Below, in pieces: positions 40,287 to 48,766 of a stretch of 64,000 nucleotides of DNA. How positions within the stretch are numbered: the stretch's first letter is position 1; every line of letters starts with the position of its first letter. A program made the translations under genes and the position numbers. The notes below the pieces were generated by a model. It searched no databases. It was not told the DNA's origin and worked only from the letters and a program-made list of their open reading frames with translations. The stretch is taken from assembly GCA_023381645.1 (NCBI GenBank), contig JAMCRJ010000013.1:47908-111907 (forward strand), written 5' to 3'. Source of the stretch: Gammaproteobacteria bacterium. GTDB taxonomy: Bacteria > Pseudomonadota > Gammaproteobacteria > Acidithiobacillales > Acidithiobacillaceae.

Positions 40287-40692
40287 TCGTGAACGGTGGC
40301 GTTCTTATTCAAATGCTTGGCGTGACGGCTGGCAATGGGCCGCGCAGCAGAGCGCGGCAAAGGAGCAATCAATGAATACTGATAATTTGCGCGGCAAAAG
40401 CGTAGACGAACTAAAAGCTGAGATCAAGGAACTGGAAAAGTCCGTCAAAGAACTAAATCAGTCGATCAAGGACAGAGAAGATGCGATTGTTGTGTTGATT
40501 GCGGAATTCCAGGTTGGTGATCGCGTTGTCATGACGAATTACAGAGGCAAGGAATCGGTCTACGTAATTACGGAGCGGAGTGCTGGTTTTGCTCTGGACA
40601 GGGTGCGTTATTGGGGCAAGCTCATCAAGAAAGATGGCAGTCTTGGCGTGCTGAAAACTGATCTTTCTTATCATCAATTGCGTAAAGCGTGA
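40153..40692 (+). CDS. RMF/CrpP-like domain protein with coiled coil
   Basis: 179 aa. Residues 14-65 match the ribosome modulation factor / CrpP pattern: FQKGMAARQNGQSITDCPY with a later WRDGWQWA. Residues 75-115 are a coiled coil (VDELKAEIKELEKSVKELN). A C-terminal KOW-like segment (FQVGDRVVMTNYRGKESVYVI) follows. CrpP-family genes are common on ICEs; a role in ribosome silencing or RNA binding is inferred from the family. Confidence 0.6.
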   Translation: MELPTDIPRWNPAMAEAFQKGMAARQNGQSITDCPYSAMAAFTANRERWRSYSNAWRDGWQWAAQQSAAKEQSMNTDNLRGKSVDELKAEIKELEKSVKELNQSIKDREDAIVVLIAEFQVGDRVVMTNYRGKESVYVITERSAGFALDRVRYWGKLIKKDGSLGVLKTDLSYHQLRKA

Positions 40693-40757
40693 GGGCCTTT
40701 TCCTTGCATCGATGCTGATGAGAATGCCGAATTTTACGATTGAGCAAGGAGTGCATC

Positions 40758-41144
40758 ATGAACATCGAAAGTACAACCCAAGATTTTATGGGGTCGCTCA
40801 AAGCTGGCGATTCTTTCAAGATGGTTAGGTATTATCACTTAGGTTCGCCGGAGATCGTGGTTTGTGATGTAGAGCGCGTCACAAAGACGCGGGTAACGAT
40901 CTGCATGAATGGCAGAAAAAAGGTATTTACCAAAGATGGCAAAGAGTATGGCGAATCATCGTCTTACCGCCGCATCTGGATTGATGTAAAAAATACACGC
41001 GAAGATGTTTTGTTGGAAGCAGAAAAGGAGATAGCGGAGAAAGCATTGCTGAACCGTATTTGGGGAGTTTCCCGGCAAACGTGGGAAAAGTTCAGCGTAG
41101 AAGATTTGCGGTTGGTGAATTCTATCTTAGATAAATATAATTAA
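40758..41144 (+). CDS. Hypothetical protein (128 aa)
   Basis: ATG 40758 with AAGGAG upstream. N-terminal SH3-like beta region (LKAGDSFKMVRYYHLG, VTICMNGRKKVFTKDG), then a charged helix (DVLLEAEKEIAEKALL). A ATGCCGAATTTTACG segment upstream resembles the dispersed box in reverse orientation but is not counted. Function unknown. Confidence 0.55.
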   Translation: MNIESTTQDFMGSLKAGDSFKMVRYYHLGSPEIVVCDVERVTKTRVTICMNGRKKVFTKDGKEYGESSSYRRIWIDVKNTREDVLLEAEKEIAEKALLNRIWGVSRQTWEKFSVEDLRLVNSILDKYN

Positions 41145-41182
41145 CCCGTTGTTTTGTTGGTGTGGACATGCAGGAGACGATA

Positions 41183-41236
41183 ATGCCGAAGTTTAAGAAA
41201 GTAGAGTACCGGATTCCAGCCGCGTGGCGACACTGA
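41183..41236 (+). CDS. Possible 17-aa leader ORF
   Basis: MPKFKKVEYRIPAAWRH with CAGGAG upstream, ending 11 nt before the HAD gene start. Basic. Could be a real small ORF or a translational leader. Confidence 0.3.
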   Translation: MPKFKKVEYRIPAAWRH

Positions 41237-41247
41237 CTGGAGGAATC

Positions 41248-41895
41248 ATGAACCGGATTGTCGCTTTGGATGTGGATGGTGTCTTGGCCGACTTTGATGC
41301 GCACTGGCGGCAATGCGCGGAGCATACGCTTGGCCGGGCCATCCCGCAGATCAACGAGGATCACCAGATGCGGACGCGATACGGTCTGACCCGGCAGGAA
41401 TGTGACGCGGTGTGGCGGACCTATCAGGATGACGAGTGGTCCCGCTTGCCCCTGTATGTCCACGCGGCGGACCTGATCTACGCGCTGGAGGATTTGGGCT
41501 GTCAGGTATGGGCGGTGACCAGCATTGATGTGCGGCATCACGCCGACCGGGCGCGGTCGCTGCATGGGCTGATCCCGGCGAAGCGGGTCCTGTGTGTGGG
41601 GTTTGCACCCGGCACGGGCAATGCCGCGTCTGCCCGCGACAAGGCGGATGTTCTGCGTCACCTGGGGGCCGTGGCGTTTCTCGACGATCATCCAGCCAAC
41701 GTCAATGAGGCTGTTGGGTCGGTCCTGCTGTCCGTGCTGCTGGATCGCGGCTACCAAGGCTTGGAAGCCCCGGAGCATGGGGTGACGGTGATCGACGACC
41801 CGATGGATTTCCCGGTGCTGGTGAAGGAAATGTTGCAACGAACGGGGGTGGCGGCTCGTTTTTCGGCATCACCCGTACAACGGCCAGGATTTTGA
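41248..41895 (+). CDS. HAD-superfamily hydrolase (5'-nucleotidase-like)
   Basis: 215 aa from ATG 41248 (GGAGG upstream). IVALDVDGVLADFDAHW holds the nucleophile Asp and the general acid Asp; WAVTSID (motif II), KRVLC and VAFLDDHPANV (motif IV) follow. Similar to the cytosolic deoxynucleotidase-like proteins of phages. It would act on nucleotides. The 3' end contains a dispersed box (RFSASPVQRPG). Confidence 0.75.
   Translation: MNRIVALDVDGVLADFDAHWRQCAEHTLGRAIPQINEDHQMRTRYGLTRQECDAVWRTYQDDEWSRLPLYVHAADLIYALEDLGCQVWAVTSIDVRHHADRARSLHGLIPAKRVLCVGFAPGTGNAASARDKADVLRHLGAVAFLDDHPANVNEAVGSVLLSVLLDRGYQGLEAPEHGVTVIDDPMDFPVLVKEMLQRTGVAARFSASPVQRPGF
41859..41877 (+). promoter_or_regulatory. Dispersed box in the HAD gene 3' end
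   Basis: TTTTTCGGCATCACCCGTA: CGGCATCACCC core intact. 82 nt before ATG 41955, so the spacing differs. Confidence 0.6.
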
Positions 41896-41954
41896 GGCGT
41901 CCTGCCCGGAAGGAGGTTTCGTCTGGGGGCTTATTGGCGAAAAGGACCAAAGAC

Positions 41955-42269
41955 ATGGCGGCACTGAGCAAGGAAGAACGCTTGAAGAAGATCGAGGATC
42001 AAGAGATGGCATTGGAACGCAAGAAACAGCGGTTGTTGCACGGCGATACCCTGGGTGGCGCGGAAGATCGCAAAGCCTTCCTCAAGGCGATGGAAGCCAA
42101 TGACGGCTTCGGGTTTAGTTGGGCGGATACGCTGTCGCTGATCCAGATTTGCCAGGGGCAGGTGCCGGAGCAGGCCGTAGCGAACCGAGAGTATGCCCGG
42201 CAGGTCTTGGCGACCTATCGGCCCAAGCCTCGCGCAGCCATGCAGGCGGCAGCCCAGGAGAGCGTGTGA
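41955..42269 (+). CDS. Hypothetical H-NS-like small basic protein (104 aa)
   Basis: Starts MAALSKEERLKKIEDQEMALERKKQRLL; a coiled-coil N-terminus rich in Lys/Glu. The remainder (WADTLSLIQICQGQVPEQ) is helical. Stop overlaps the next start as TGATG. Function unknown. Confidence 0.5.
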   Translation: MAALSKEERLKKIEDQEMALERKKQRLLHGDTLGGAEDRKAFLKAMEANDGFGFSWADTLSLIQICQGQVPEQAVANREYARQVLATYRPKPRAAMQAAAQESV

Positions 42270-42460
42270 TGGAACCTTTGCCGCTGTCGGTGCGGTTGCG
42301 CTATTGGCAATCCCTGATTCGGCAGGAGCTTGTCGATCCACGTCTGTATCCGGGCACGATTGAGGAATTGCGGGCGGCCTTGCGGGATGCTTTGCGAGAG
42401 ATTCCCCAGGAATCGCAGGGATCGGGGCGTTGGCGCGGTGAGTTGGTATGGCGATGTTGA
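42269..42460 (+). CDS. Hypothetical protein (63 aa)
   Basis: Helical, with IRQELVDPRLYPGTIEELRAALR; coupled to both neighbours by short overlaps. No family recognised. Confidence 0.5.
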   Translation: MEPLPLSVRLRYWQSLIRQELVDPRLYPGTIEELRAALRDALREIPQESQGSGRWRGELVWRC

Positions 42461-42972
42461 GCGGCATTTGGGCGCATGGCCGGGCCTGGGTGTCGCGCAT
42501 TCAGTCGCGGGCCAAGCGCGGCCATCGGTCCCGCCAGGATGCGGCGGGGCGGCGCGGGTTGCGACTGGCCGAGATCGTGGGCGCGGATGAGGGCTTGCGC
42601 CCCGCAGGAGGCGAAACCTTTGTCCGGCGCATGGCGTATCTCCGCATGGTCGATCCTCTGGTGTTCGAGGAAATGGTGCTTGACGCCTTTCAAGCCAAAG
42701 GCTGGATCGTGGAGCGGAATAGCCACTATACCGGCGATGGCGGACTGGACGGCAAGGTGTACCGGGATAATCACTGGATCGGGATTCAGTGCAAACGCTA
42801 CAAGGGCGCAATTCAGTCTGCCCATGTGGATCGCTTTGCAGCGGATCTCCAACGGTTCGGCTTGAGTGAGGGTTATTTCGTGCATACCGGGCGTACTCCG
42901 GCAGGCACGAAACATCGGCAGGGCAACGTCATCATTTTGTCGGGTCGGGATTTGGTGGATTTTTTGGTATAG
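42448..42972 (+). CDS. Mrr-type restriction endonuclease domain protein
   Basis: 174 aa. The Mrr-cat core is visible: FEEMVLDAFQAKGW (Glu), GDGGLDGKVY (Asp) and GIQCKRYKG (Gln-x-Lys). N-terminal 60 residues are Arg-rich without a membrane helix. Mrr-like nucleases act on modified or foreign DNA, so this may be a defence or anti-competitor gene. One of two Mrr-like proteins in the element. Confidence 0.78.
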   Translation: MAMLSGIWAHGRAWVSRIQSRAKRGHRSRQDAAGRRGLRLAEIVGADEGLRPAGGETFVRRMAYLRMVDPLVFEEMVLDAFQAKGWIVERNSHYTGDGGLDGKVYRDNHWIGIQCKRYKGAIQSAHVDRFAADLQRFGLSEGYFVHTGRTPAGTKHRQGNVIILSGRDLVDFLV

Positions 42973-42984
42973 GAGGGCAGGGAC

Positions 42985-43434
42985 ATGGGTGAGGCGCGGC
43001 GGCGGAAGTTGCAAGGCGAGTATCCTGCACAGACCAACAAGCCGCAGCGTGTCAATGCCCTTGATGCGGGCCGGGCTTTTGCGGTTTTGTATCGGGAAAT
43101 ATTGGACCATCTGCATGGTCAGTTCCCTGGTCAGAATGATCCGGTTGATCTGGAGGGAAAAGCTCATGCGGTGTTGGTGCGCATGATGGAGCTTGGCGTA
43201 CAAAGCGGGTTTCCTGTGCATGAGCCGTTATTGCTTTTCGTTTCCTGGCAGGATCAGAGTAGAGGATGGTTAAAGCTGTCCATGCCAGAGAAGTGGGCGA
43301 TAGCCAAGCGTTTACACAATTACGATGGTTTCCCGCACAAGGACGCGGTACGGAAGTACCTGGAGCGCGTTAAGATCCAGGTGGAAGGGGATCAGGTCAT
43401 TTTTGGAGCTGGATCGCCGTGGGTAGGCAGTTGA
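42985..43434 (+). CDS. Hypothetical protein (149 aa)
   Basis: Starts MGEARRRKLQGEYP after GGAGGG, a basic N-terminus common in mobile-element proteins. The middle is helical (HAVLVRMMELGVQSG), then LLLFVSWQDQSRGW. No family recognised. Confidence 0.5.
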   Translation: MGEARRRKLQGEYPAQTNKPQRVNALDAGRAFAVLYREILDHLHGQFPGQNDPVDLEGKAHAVLVRMMELGVQSGFPVHEPLLLFVSWQDQSRGWLKLSMPEKWAIAKRLHNYDGFPHKDAVRKYLERVKIQVEGDQVIFGAGSPWVGS

Positions 43435-43476
43435 TCGCCTGATGCATCGCCTTTACAGTTTAATGGAGAATAGAGT

Positions 43477-43644
43477 GTGGCGATTAAAACTTTGTTTTTA
43501 TTCCTTGCGATAATTGTTGGTAATTTGCTTTATTACTTTTTGTTTCGAGGGAAAAGCAATCGCGCACGGATTTCCTGGGTCATAGATACTTCGTTCATGC
43601 AGGGAGCCGCTTTGGCGCTCATGTATTTCACCGCTATCCATTGA
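43477..43644 (+). CDS. Two-helix membrane protein (55 aa)
   Basis: GTG start with TGGAGA upstream. Helix 1 LFLFLAIIVGNLLYYFLF, a basic loop, then a second segment (GAALALMYFTAIH). Function unknown; it precedes the PLD gene by 10 nt. Confidence 0.45.
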   Translation: MAIKTLFLFLAIIVGNLLYYFLFRGKSNRARISWVIDTSFMQGAALALMYFTAIH

Positions 43645-43654
43645 GGATAGAGAA

Positions 43655-44593
43655 ATGCTTTCCATCGAACCCAACGCTGGCCCAGCCCCGATTATCCAAG
43701 TCATCGACTCGGCCCACCGGGAACTTGATCTTGGCGCGTACTATTTCAGCGATCGCAAGGTGCTTCGCGCCGTCCAGTCCGCCGTGCGTCGGGGGGTGCA
43801 TGTACGGATCATGGTGGAGCCGAAGCCCTACGGCATGAAGCCGTGGCAGGTACACAGGGAAGTTCGGGCCATTGAGGCGACCGGAGCGCATTTTCGCTAC
43901 GTCCCTGGCCGCTTTGTGAGCCAGGGGGATGCCTACCGCTTTTACCATGCCAAGTATTGCGCGAACGGCCACGAAGCCGAAATTGGCACCGCGAACATGG
44001 ACTGGTCTGGCCTGGGTGGCCGAAACCGGGAATACCTCTATGTGACACGCAACATGGACGTAGTGCAAGCCGTCCAGGCTGTATTCAACGCCGATTGGTC
44101 GCGCCAGCGGGCACCGGCCTGGACGCACCGGGTGCTGGTCCTGTCGCCCGGCACATCCGCCGCGCAACTGCTGGAAGTCATCAACCAGCCCGGCCCCATC
44201 GACGTGGAGAGCGAAGAACTCGGACCCTATCGGCCCATCCTTGGTGCCCTGGCGGCCAAGGGCAAGGATCTCCGCATGATCCTACCGGCCAGCATCGACG
44301 GTGAGGATCGGCGCGACGTGGCTTTCCTACGCGAGCACGGCTGCCGGGTGCGGCTCCTGCCGGTCAAGCCTATTTACCAGCATAGCAAAATGATCGTGGG
44401 CCGATCCCTGGCTTTCATTGGCTCCGAGAATTTCACCCAGACCAGCTTGGAGGACAACCGGGAAATGGGGGTGCTGCTGAACGGCGCGGATCTCGGGAAT
44501 CTGCGGACGCAGTTTGACCGGGATTGGGAGAGGGCCGGAGGCGGGGTAGGGAAATTGGCAGCAAAGACCAAAGGCTGGCTTTCGCGGTTTTGA
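43655..44593 (+). CDS. Phospholipase D-superfamily nuclease-like protein
   Basis: 312 aa. Two HKD motifs: HAKYCANGHEAEIGTANMDW (about residue 98) and HSKMIVGRSLAFIGSENF (about 246). Both complete, so it should be active. PLD-fold proteins on mobile elements are often nucleases (Nuc/BfiI type) or toxins. No signal peptide. Confidence 0.8.
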   Translation: MLSIEPNAGPAPIIQVIDSAHRELDLGAYYFSDRKVLRAVQSAVRRGVHVRIMVEPKPYGMKPWQVHREVRAIEATGAHFRYVPGRFVSQGDAYRFYHAKYCANGHEAEIGTANMDWSGLGGRNREYLYVTRNMDVVQAVQAVFNADWSRQRAPAWTHRVLVLSPGTSAAQLLEVINQPGPIDVESEELGPYRPILGALAAKGKDLRMILPASIDGEDRRDVAFLREHGCRVRLLPVKPIYQHSKMIVGRSLAFIGSENFTQTSLEDNREMGVLLNGADLGNLRTQFDRDWERAGGGVGKLAAKTKGWLSRF

Positions 44594-44613
44594 AGATAAA
44601 AGGAGTAGCCGCA

Positions 44614-45039
44614 ATGCGACCCGATTATCCACGTCGAGCAATGACCCCAGACCGCATGGAGTCTTGGACCTACCAGTCCAAGTCTCGCATGGACAGCATC
44701 ATCAAATTGGCCCGCAATCTGGAGACGGACCCCGAGCGCGAGCAGCGCGCGCAAAAATGCTTGTGCCGGATGTGCTATTACGGCAGTCGCTTGGGCGGTG
44801 CGGCCATCAAAAGCGAGTCGTGCATGTGTTGCGGTGTCGTGCAGACCTACGGCAGCACGAATACCGACGCGCTTTGCCTGCCCTGCGCCCAGGAGATGGG
44901 CCTGTGCAAGCATTGCGGTGGGGACCGCGAGTTGCGGGTGAAGCGGCGGAAGTGGCCTTCGCCCAAGGTTCCCTTCGACCGGCGACAGGAGCAGCGGGTG
45001 CACTATGCACAGGAGGCTTGGAAGGAGGAAGGTGAATGA
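44614..45039 (+). CDS. Cys-rich zinc-finger protein
   Basis: 141 aa. Paired Cys motifs: CLCRMC, CMCCG, CLPC and CKHCGG give two or more zinc sites in the middle. N- and C-terminal regions are basic. Probable nucleic-acid binder. ATGA overlap with the next gene. Confidence 0.65.
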   Translation: MRPDYPRRAMTPDRMESWTYQSKSRMDSIIKLARNLETDPEREQRAQKCLCRMCYYGSRLGGAAIKSESCMCCGVVQTYGSTNTDALCLPCAQEMGLCKHCGGDRELRVKRRKWPSPKVPFDRRQEQRVHYAQEAWKEEGE

Positions 45040-45503
45040 ATCGCCACGTATTGACGCTCAAGCGATCCCCGCGTTCGGTGAAACCTTTGGAAGAGCCTTC
45101 GAGGACTGCGGCCAAGGTGCAGATACGCAAATCGCGCAAGGTGCCGCCCCCCATGTCGGCGCGGGAGCTTCATGTCCGGTTGTGTCATGGGGATCTGGCA
45201 GAGGTGGCTCCGGTCCTGGGCCGCTATTTGCCGCTGGCCTTGGGTGTTCAGCGTGAACTGCGTCACCGTTTGGGCAGCGTGTTGACCGAGCGATGCCCGA
45301 CTCTGAATCGTGCGGAGCGGATAAAGCGGATACGGGCGGTTTTGCAGCGGCATACGGCCTTGCCCGCCTATCTGGAAGCGGTCGCGGTCCCCGGCAGCCT
45401 GCGGCACGATCTGGACGGCAAGCCGATAGAACCCGTGACTGAGGAACACCGGGAATACGCCAGGGCAAAGTTAGTGGAGCTTGAACGGCCAGCGGTACGT
45501 TAG
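45036..45503 (+). CDS. ProQ/FinO-domain RNA chaperone
   Basis: 155 aa. Basic N-terminus, then the ProQ/FinO fold: YLPLALGVQRELRHRL, a helical middle with Arg (RIKRIRAVLQRHTALPAYL), and the diagnostic RHDLDGKPIEPVTEEHREYAR. FinO proteins stabilise antisense RNA and repress conjugation; this one may regulate transfer or another antisense RNA on the element. Confidence 0.8.
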   Translation: MNRHVLTLKRSPRSVKPLEEPSRTAAKVQIRKSRKVPPPMSARELHVRLCHGDLAEVAPVLGRYLPLALGVQRELRHRLGSVLTERCPTLNRAERIKRIRAVLQRHTALPAYLEAVAVPGSLRHDLDGKPIEPVTEEHREYARAKLVELERPAVR

Positions 45504-45549
45504 GCGCCTGATTGTCCCTGTGAGACTAAGCACAATTAAAGGAGGCATT

Positions 45550-45954
45550 ATGTTCCTGATGTCCGTTCCGCTGGTCCGGGACTTCATCGCCCTGTTCCCG
45601 GAAACGCTGGAGTTCCGGGAGGGGATGCGTCGCAAGCCCTTCTGGAAGGCCGTGGCTGGATTTGTTCTGTCCTATCTGGTGATAGCGACCTTTTTTTACG
45701 AGGTCTGGTTTCACTTGCTCATAACGCACGTCCGGCATCACGGGGAACTGTTCGCGGACATTGGGATTTTCGTGCCCGCGCTCTTTTGTCTGGCAGCCTT
45801 CTTGCCGCTGCTGTCCGCCCAGGCGCGACGGCTGCACGACGCCCGGCTGTCGGGATGGTGGATGCTGTTGTGGCTGATTCCCTATCTGGGCTGGCTGGTT
45901 TTGCTGGTCTTGTTCCTGTTGCCGAGCAGGGCACCTTTGCGACCGGGTACCTGA
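45550..45954 (+). CDS. DUF805-like membrane protein
   Basis: 134 aa with about four hydrophobic segments. ARRLHDARLSGWWMLLWLIPYLGWLVLL is the DUF805 signature. Function unknown, often linked to stress islands. Ends 3 nt before the next dispersed box. Confidence 0.7.
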   Translation: MFLMSVPLVRDFIALFPETLEFREGMRRKPFWKAVAGFVLSYLVIATFFYEVWFHLLITHVRHHGELFADIGIFVPALFCLAAFLPLLSAQARRLHDARLSGWWMLLWLIPYLGWLVLLVLFLLPSRAPLRPGT

Positions 45955-45973
45955 AAAATCGGCACCACCCAGG
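45955..45973 (+). promoter_or_regulatory. Dispersed box upstream of the helicase-kinase gene (plus strand)
   Basis: Exact consensus with CACCCAGGTAG. Spacing to ATG 45998 is 29 nt. Confidence 0.82.
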
Positions 45974-45997
45974 TAGCAGACAGATTGGAGCGATGAC

Positions 45998-48766
45998 ATG
46001 GCCTTTCGATTCAATGAAGAACAGACGGCGATTCTGGATCACCTGCACTACCGGGACTCGCAGATTTTGGCGGTCAACGCCCTGGCGGGAACCGGCAAGA
46101 CCACGACCCTCAAGGGCGCGGCGCAATATCCGCTCAAGGCGGAACGGCTCCGCTACTTCGTGTTCAACCGGCGTAATGCCGATGAAGCGGCGGCGGAGTT
46201 CCCGAACAATACCACCACCAGCACGGCGCATAGTTTCGCGTTTCGCGCTCCGCACCCGGACGGCGGCGGGACCATGGCCGAAGTCTACGGAGCCAGTACC
46301 CCCCGCCTGTTCAGTGGCAGCCTCTATGGCCCCCTGCGCGACCAGATGAAGCAGAGCACCGAGTTTGCCGACCGCATCCGGCAGATTCGCCAGGAGCTAC
46401 GCTGTTCCGAGGGCCGTGCCATCATGGCGGTCCAATCCGTCCTGCGGCAATACTGTCAGTCGGCAGACGAGCAAATCGGGCCACAGCACATTGCCCCGGA
46501 TTTGGCTGACTACATTCACCGGCAGGGCTTGCGCGGATCTCCGAAAGCGACCCTGGGCACGGCGGCCTGGGCCTGGGACAGGATGCGCGACCCCTTCTCG
46601 CAATTTCCCATCGACCACGGCGTCTACCTCAAGCTCTGTTCTCTGGCTCCGCCCCGGATTCCCGCCGACACCATTCTGTTCGACGAGGCGCAGGATGCTT
46701 CCCCGCCCATGCTGGCGATCCTCAAGGCGCAACTCCAGTACGGTACCCGTCTGGTCCTGGTCGGGGACACCTACCAGCATATCTACGACTTCACCGGCGC
46801 GGTGGACGCCATGGAGGTCATGCGCAAGGATCATCCCGATCTCACTCAGACCTTGCCGCTCTCTACCAGTTACCGCTTTGGGCAGGACGTGGCCGACGCG
46901 GGCAATCATGTTTTGCGGCTTATGGGTTCGCCGTACCTGTTGACGGGAAAAGGCCCCGACAGCCAGGTGATCGACGACCAGGTGGGCAATGTCCATGCCG
47001 TGCTCTTTCGCGGCAACGCGGGTTTGCTCCAGGCGGCAGTACAGGCCGTAGTCGCCGGTCAGCGCATCCATGTGGTCGGCGGCACCGGGGAGATCGTCAA
47101 TCTGGTCGAGGCCATGGGGCGGCTCTATAAAAACGAGTTCGCCAAGCACCCGGAACTGAGTTTTTTCGATAGCTGGCATCAGCTTTCGGAGTACGCGCAA
47201 ACCCCTCTGGGAAGCAATTTTGCGCCTCTGGTCAAAATCGTGGAACAGAAGCAGGGCCAGGTTGCAGACGTTGCCCAGGCGTTGCGCAATACCGAGACGG
47301 ACCCGGCCAGGGCGCAATATGTCCTTTCCACCGGCCACAAGTCCAAGGGCGGGCAATGGAACAATGTGCTCCTGATGGATGATTTTCAGCGCAGTTGGCT
47401 CAATACCGACCCGGATGGCGAGCGGCTATACCAAGTGCCTGGCGACGATGCCCTCTGTCTGCAATACGTCGCCTGTACCCGCGCCCAAACGACGCTCTAT
47501 ACCAATGGGTTGTTGAATACGATGGAACGGGCCTTGGGGGAAGAACAGAGCTACGACGGTGCGGCTCAGAAAGCGTTGCGTGAGCGGATTCCCGAAGTGC
47601 TGGCCGGGATCGAGGCGTGGAAGAACCCGCCCTTGCAGGGTGCTAACCCCTTGCAGGGGGACAACCCCGTCACAGAGCCGAGCATTGTCCCGGACGTATC
47701 CCTGCGGGATGCACCGTGGATCGTGGGCCTTTCTGGGGAACCCGGCGCGGGCAAGGATACGGTGGCCGACATGCTGATAGCCCAGGTGAAGGAAGATGGC
47801 GGCAAGGCGGTCAAGCTGGCCTTTGGGAACGTGCTGTATCAGGATGTGGCCGCAGCTTACGGGATACCCGTATATCGTCTGCAAGATCGGCACAATAAAG
47901 ACCTTCCGGCAACGGCCATGGCACGAGCCTATTGCAAGAACCCGGAAATGGTGGAAGCCCTGAAAGACCGGGGGGACAACCAGCCGCTTTCGCCGCGAGA
48001 AGTCCTGCAACTCTGGGGAGATTATAGGCGCTCCCAGAATCCCCATTACCTGATCGACCAGGTGCGGGAGCAGGCAGCGCACGCTTTGACCCAAGGGCAA
48101 TCCGTGGTGATCTCGGATCTCCGCACGGTGCGGGAAGTCGCGTTGATTCAGGAAATGGGCGGCATGACCGTGCGCGTACAGAATCCAGAAATTACGGAGC
48201 GCATGGAGTATTTGCGGCAGAAGGGCGATGCAGCGGCTATTCACCCGCTGGAGAATGCCTTGCGTAACGTGCCTATGGACGCCGAGATCGTCAACAATGG
48301 GACACTGGAGAATTTGCAGAGCAAAGTTCACGACCTCTATGCGCATATTCGTTCTCAGAGCGAGTCCCCTTTGCAGGATGCAACCCTTTCGCCGGGTGCA
48401 ACCCCTAAAACGTCTGTGGATTCCATAGGGGATAGTGCCGAACGCAACGCTTTTGTTTTGAATGATCCGGTGCCTTGCAGGCAGCAGCGTTTGTTTGCGT
48501 TGGCGGATTCTCTGGAATCGGCCAGGGCAGGGCGTTTTACGGATGGTCCTAGTTCCGATCTTGCGGAACTGGTGTCCTTTGGAAACCACGGCACCTTTCT
48601 CGCGGAATGTTTCCCCGACAAAGCCCCGATGATTCTGGGTCAACTCACCGATAAATCCCGCGATGGTTTTTTACGCTCCTTCTGCAAGAGCGATGATCCG
48701 CTGGCGAGTATCGAGCCTTCCGAGGAAGCACAGGTGCCACAGTTCGGGTACGGGAGACGCCCATGA
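45998..48766 (+). CDS. SF1 (UvrD/FBH1-like) helicase fused to a dNMP-kinase-like domain
   Basis: 922 aa. N-terminal helicase: Walker A NALAGTGKTTT at residue 25, FNRRNADEAA, Walker B IFDEAQDASPP near 227, LVGDTYQHIYDF and a C-terminal VAKTRAQ-type VACTRAQTTLYT. A linker (PPLQGANPLQGDNP, about 545-560) made of the coding repeat leads to a second P-loop, GLSGEPGAGKDTVADML (about 575), followed by LQLWGDYRR and VISDLRTVRE, as in phage-type deoxynucleoside monophosphate kinases. A tail of 140 residues is unassigned. Confidence 0.72.
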   Translation: MAFRFNEEQTAILDHLHYRDSQILAVNALAGTGKTTTLKGAAQYPLKAERLRYFVFNRRNADEAAAEFPNNTTTSTAHSFAFRAPHPDGGGTMAEVYGASTPRLFSGSLYGPLRDQMKQSTEFADRIRQIRQELRCSEGRAIMAVQSVLRQYCQSADEQIGPQHIAPDLADYIHRQGLRGSPKATLGTAAWAWDRMRDPFSQFPIDHGVYLKLCSLAPPRIPADTILFDEAQDASPPMLAILKAQLQYGTRLVLVGDTYQHIYDFTGAVDAMEVMRKDHPDLTQTLPLSTSYRFGQDVADAGNHVLRLMGSPYLLTGKGPDSQVIDDQVGNVHAVLFRGNAGLLQAAVQAVVAGQRIHVVGGTGEIVNLVEAMGRLYKNEFAKHPELSFFDSWHQLSEYAQTPLGSNFAPLVKIVEQKQGQVADVAQALRNTETDPARAQYVLSTGHKSKGGQWNNVLLMDDFQRSWLNTDPDGERLYQVPGDDALCLQYVACTRAQTTLYTNGLLNTMERALGEEQSYDGAAQKALRERIPEVLAGIEAWKNPPLQGANPLQGDNPVTEPSIVPDVSLRDAPWIVGLSGEPGAGKDTVADMLIAQVKEDGGKAVKLAFGNVLYQDVAAAYGIPVYRLQDRHNKDLPATAMARAYCKNPEMVEALKDRGDNQPLSPREVLQLWGDYRRSQNPHYLIDQVREQAAHALTQGQSVVISDLRTVREVALIQEMGGMTVRVQNPEITERMEYLRQKGDAAAIHPLENALRNVPMDAEIVNNGTLENLQSKVHDLYAHIRSQSESPLQDATLSPGATPKTSVDSIGDSAERNAFVLNDPVPCRQQRLFALADSLESARAGRFTDGPSSDLAELVSFGNHGTFLAECFPDKAPMILGQLTDKSRDGFLRSFCKSDDPLASIEPSEEAQVPQFGYGRRP
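47630..47668 (+). repeat. Tandem coding repeat between helicase and kinase domains
   Basis: Two units, CCCTTGCAGGGTGCTAACCC and its neighbour with GGACAACCCC, encode the inter-domain linker. Confidence 0.85.
48366..48405 (+). repeat. Tandem coding repeat after the kinase domain
   Basis: Two diverged units, read SPLQDATLSPGATP, again at a domain boundary. Confidence 0.75.

Noticed and set aside
40718..40740. Dispersed box in reverse orientation before 40758
   Set aside because: ATGCCGAATTTTACG matches only the centre, lacks GGTGRTG, and has the opposite orientation to all other copies.
41181..41200. Dispersed box at 41.18 kb
   Set aside because: ATAATGCCGAAGTTTAAG has only the GCCGA core and reads better as the start of a 17-aa ORF with its own ribosome site.
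44614..45039. Zinc-finger protein as a relaxase or TraR/DksA
   Set aside because: No relaxase His cluster or Tyr motif, and the Cys spacing does not match the single DksA/TraR four-Cys finger.
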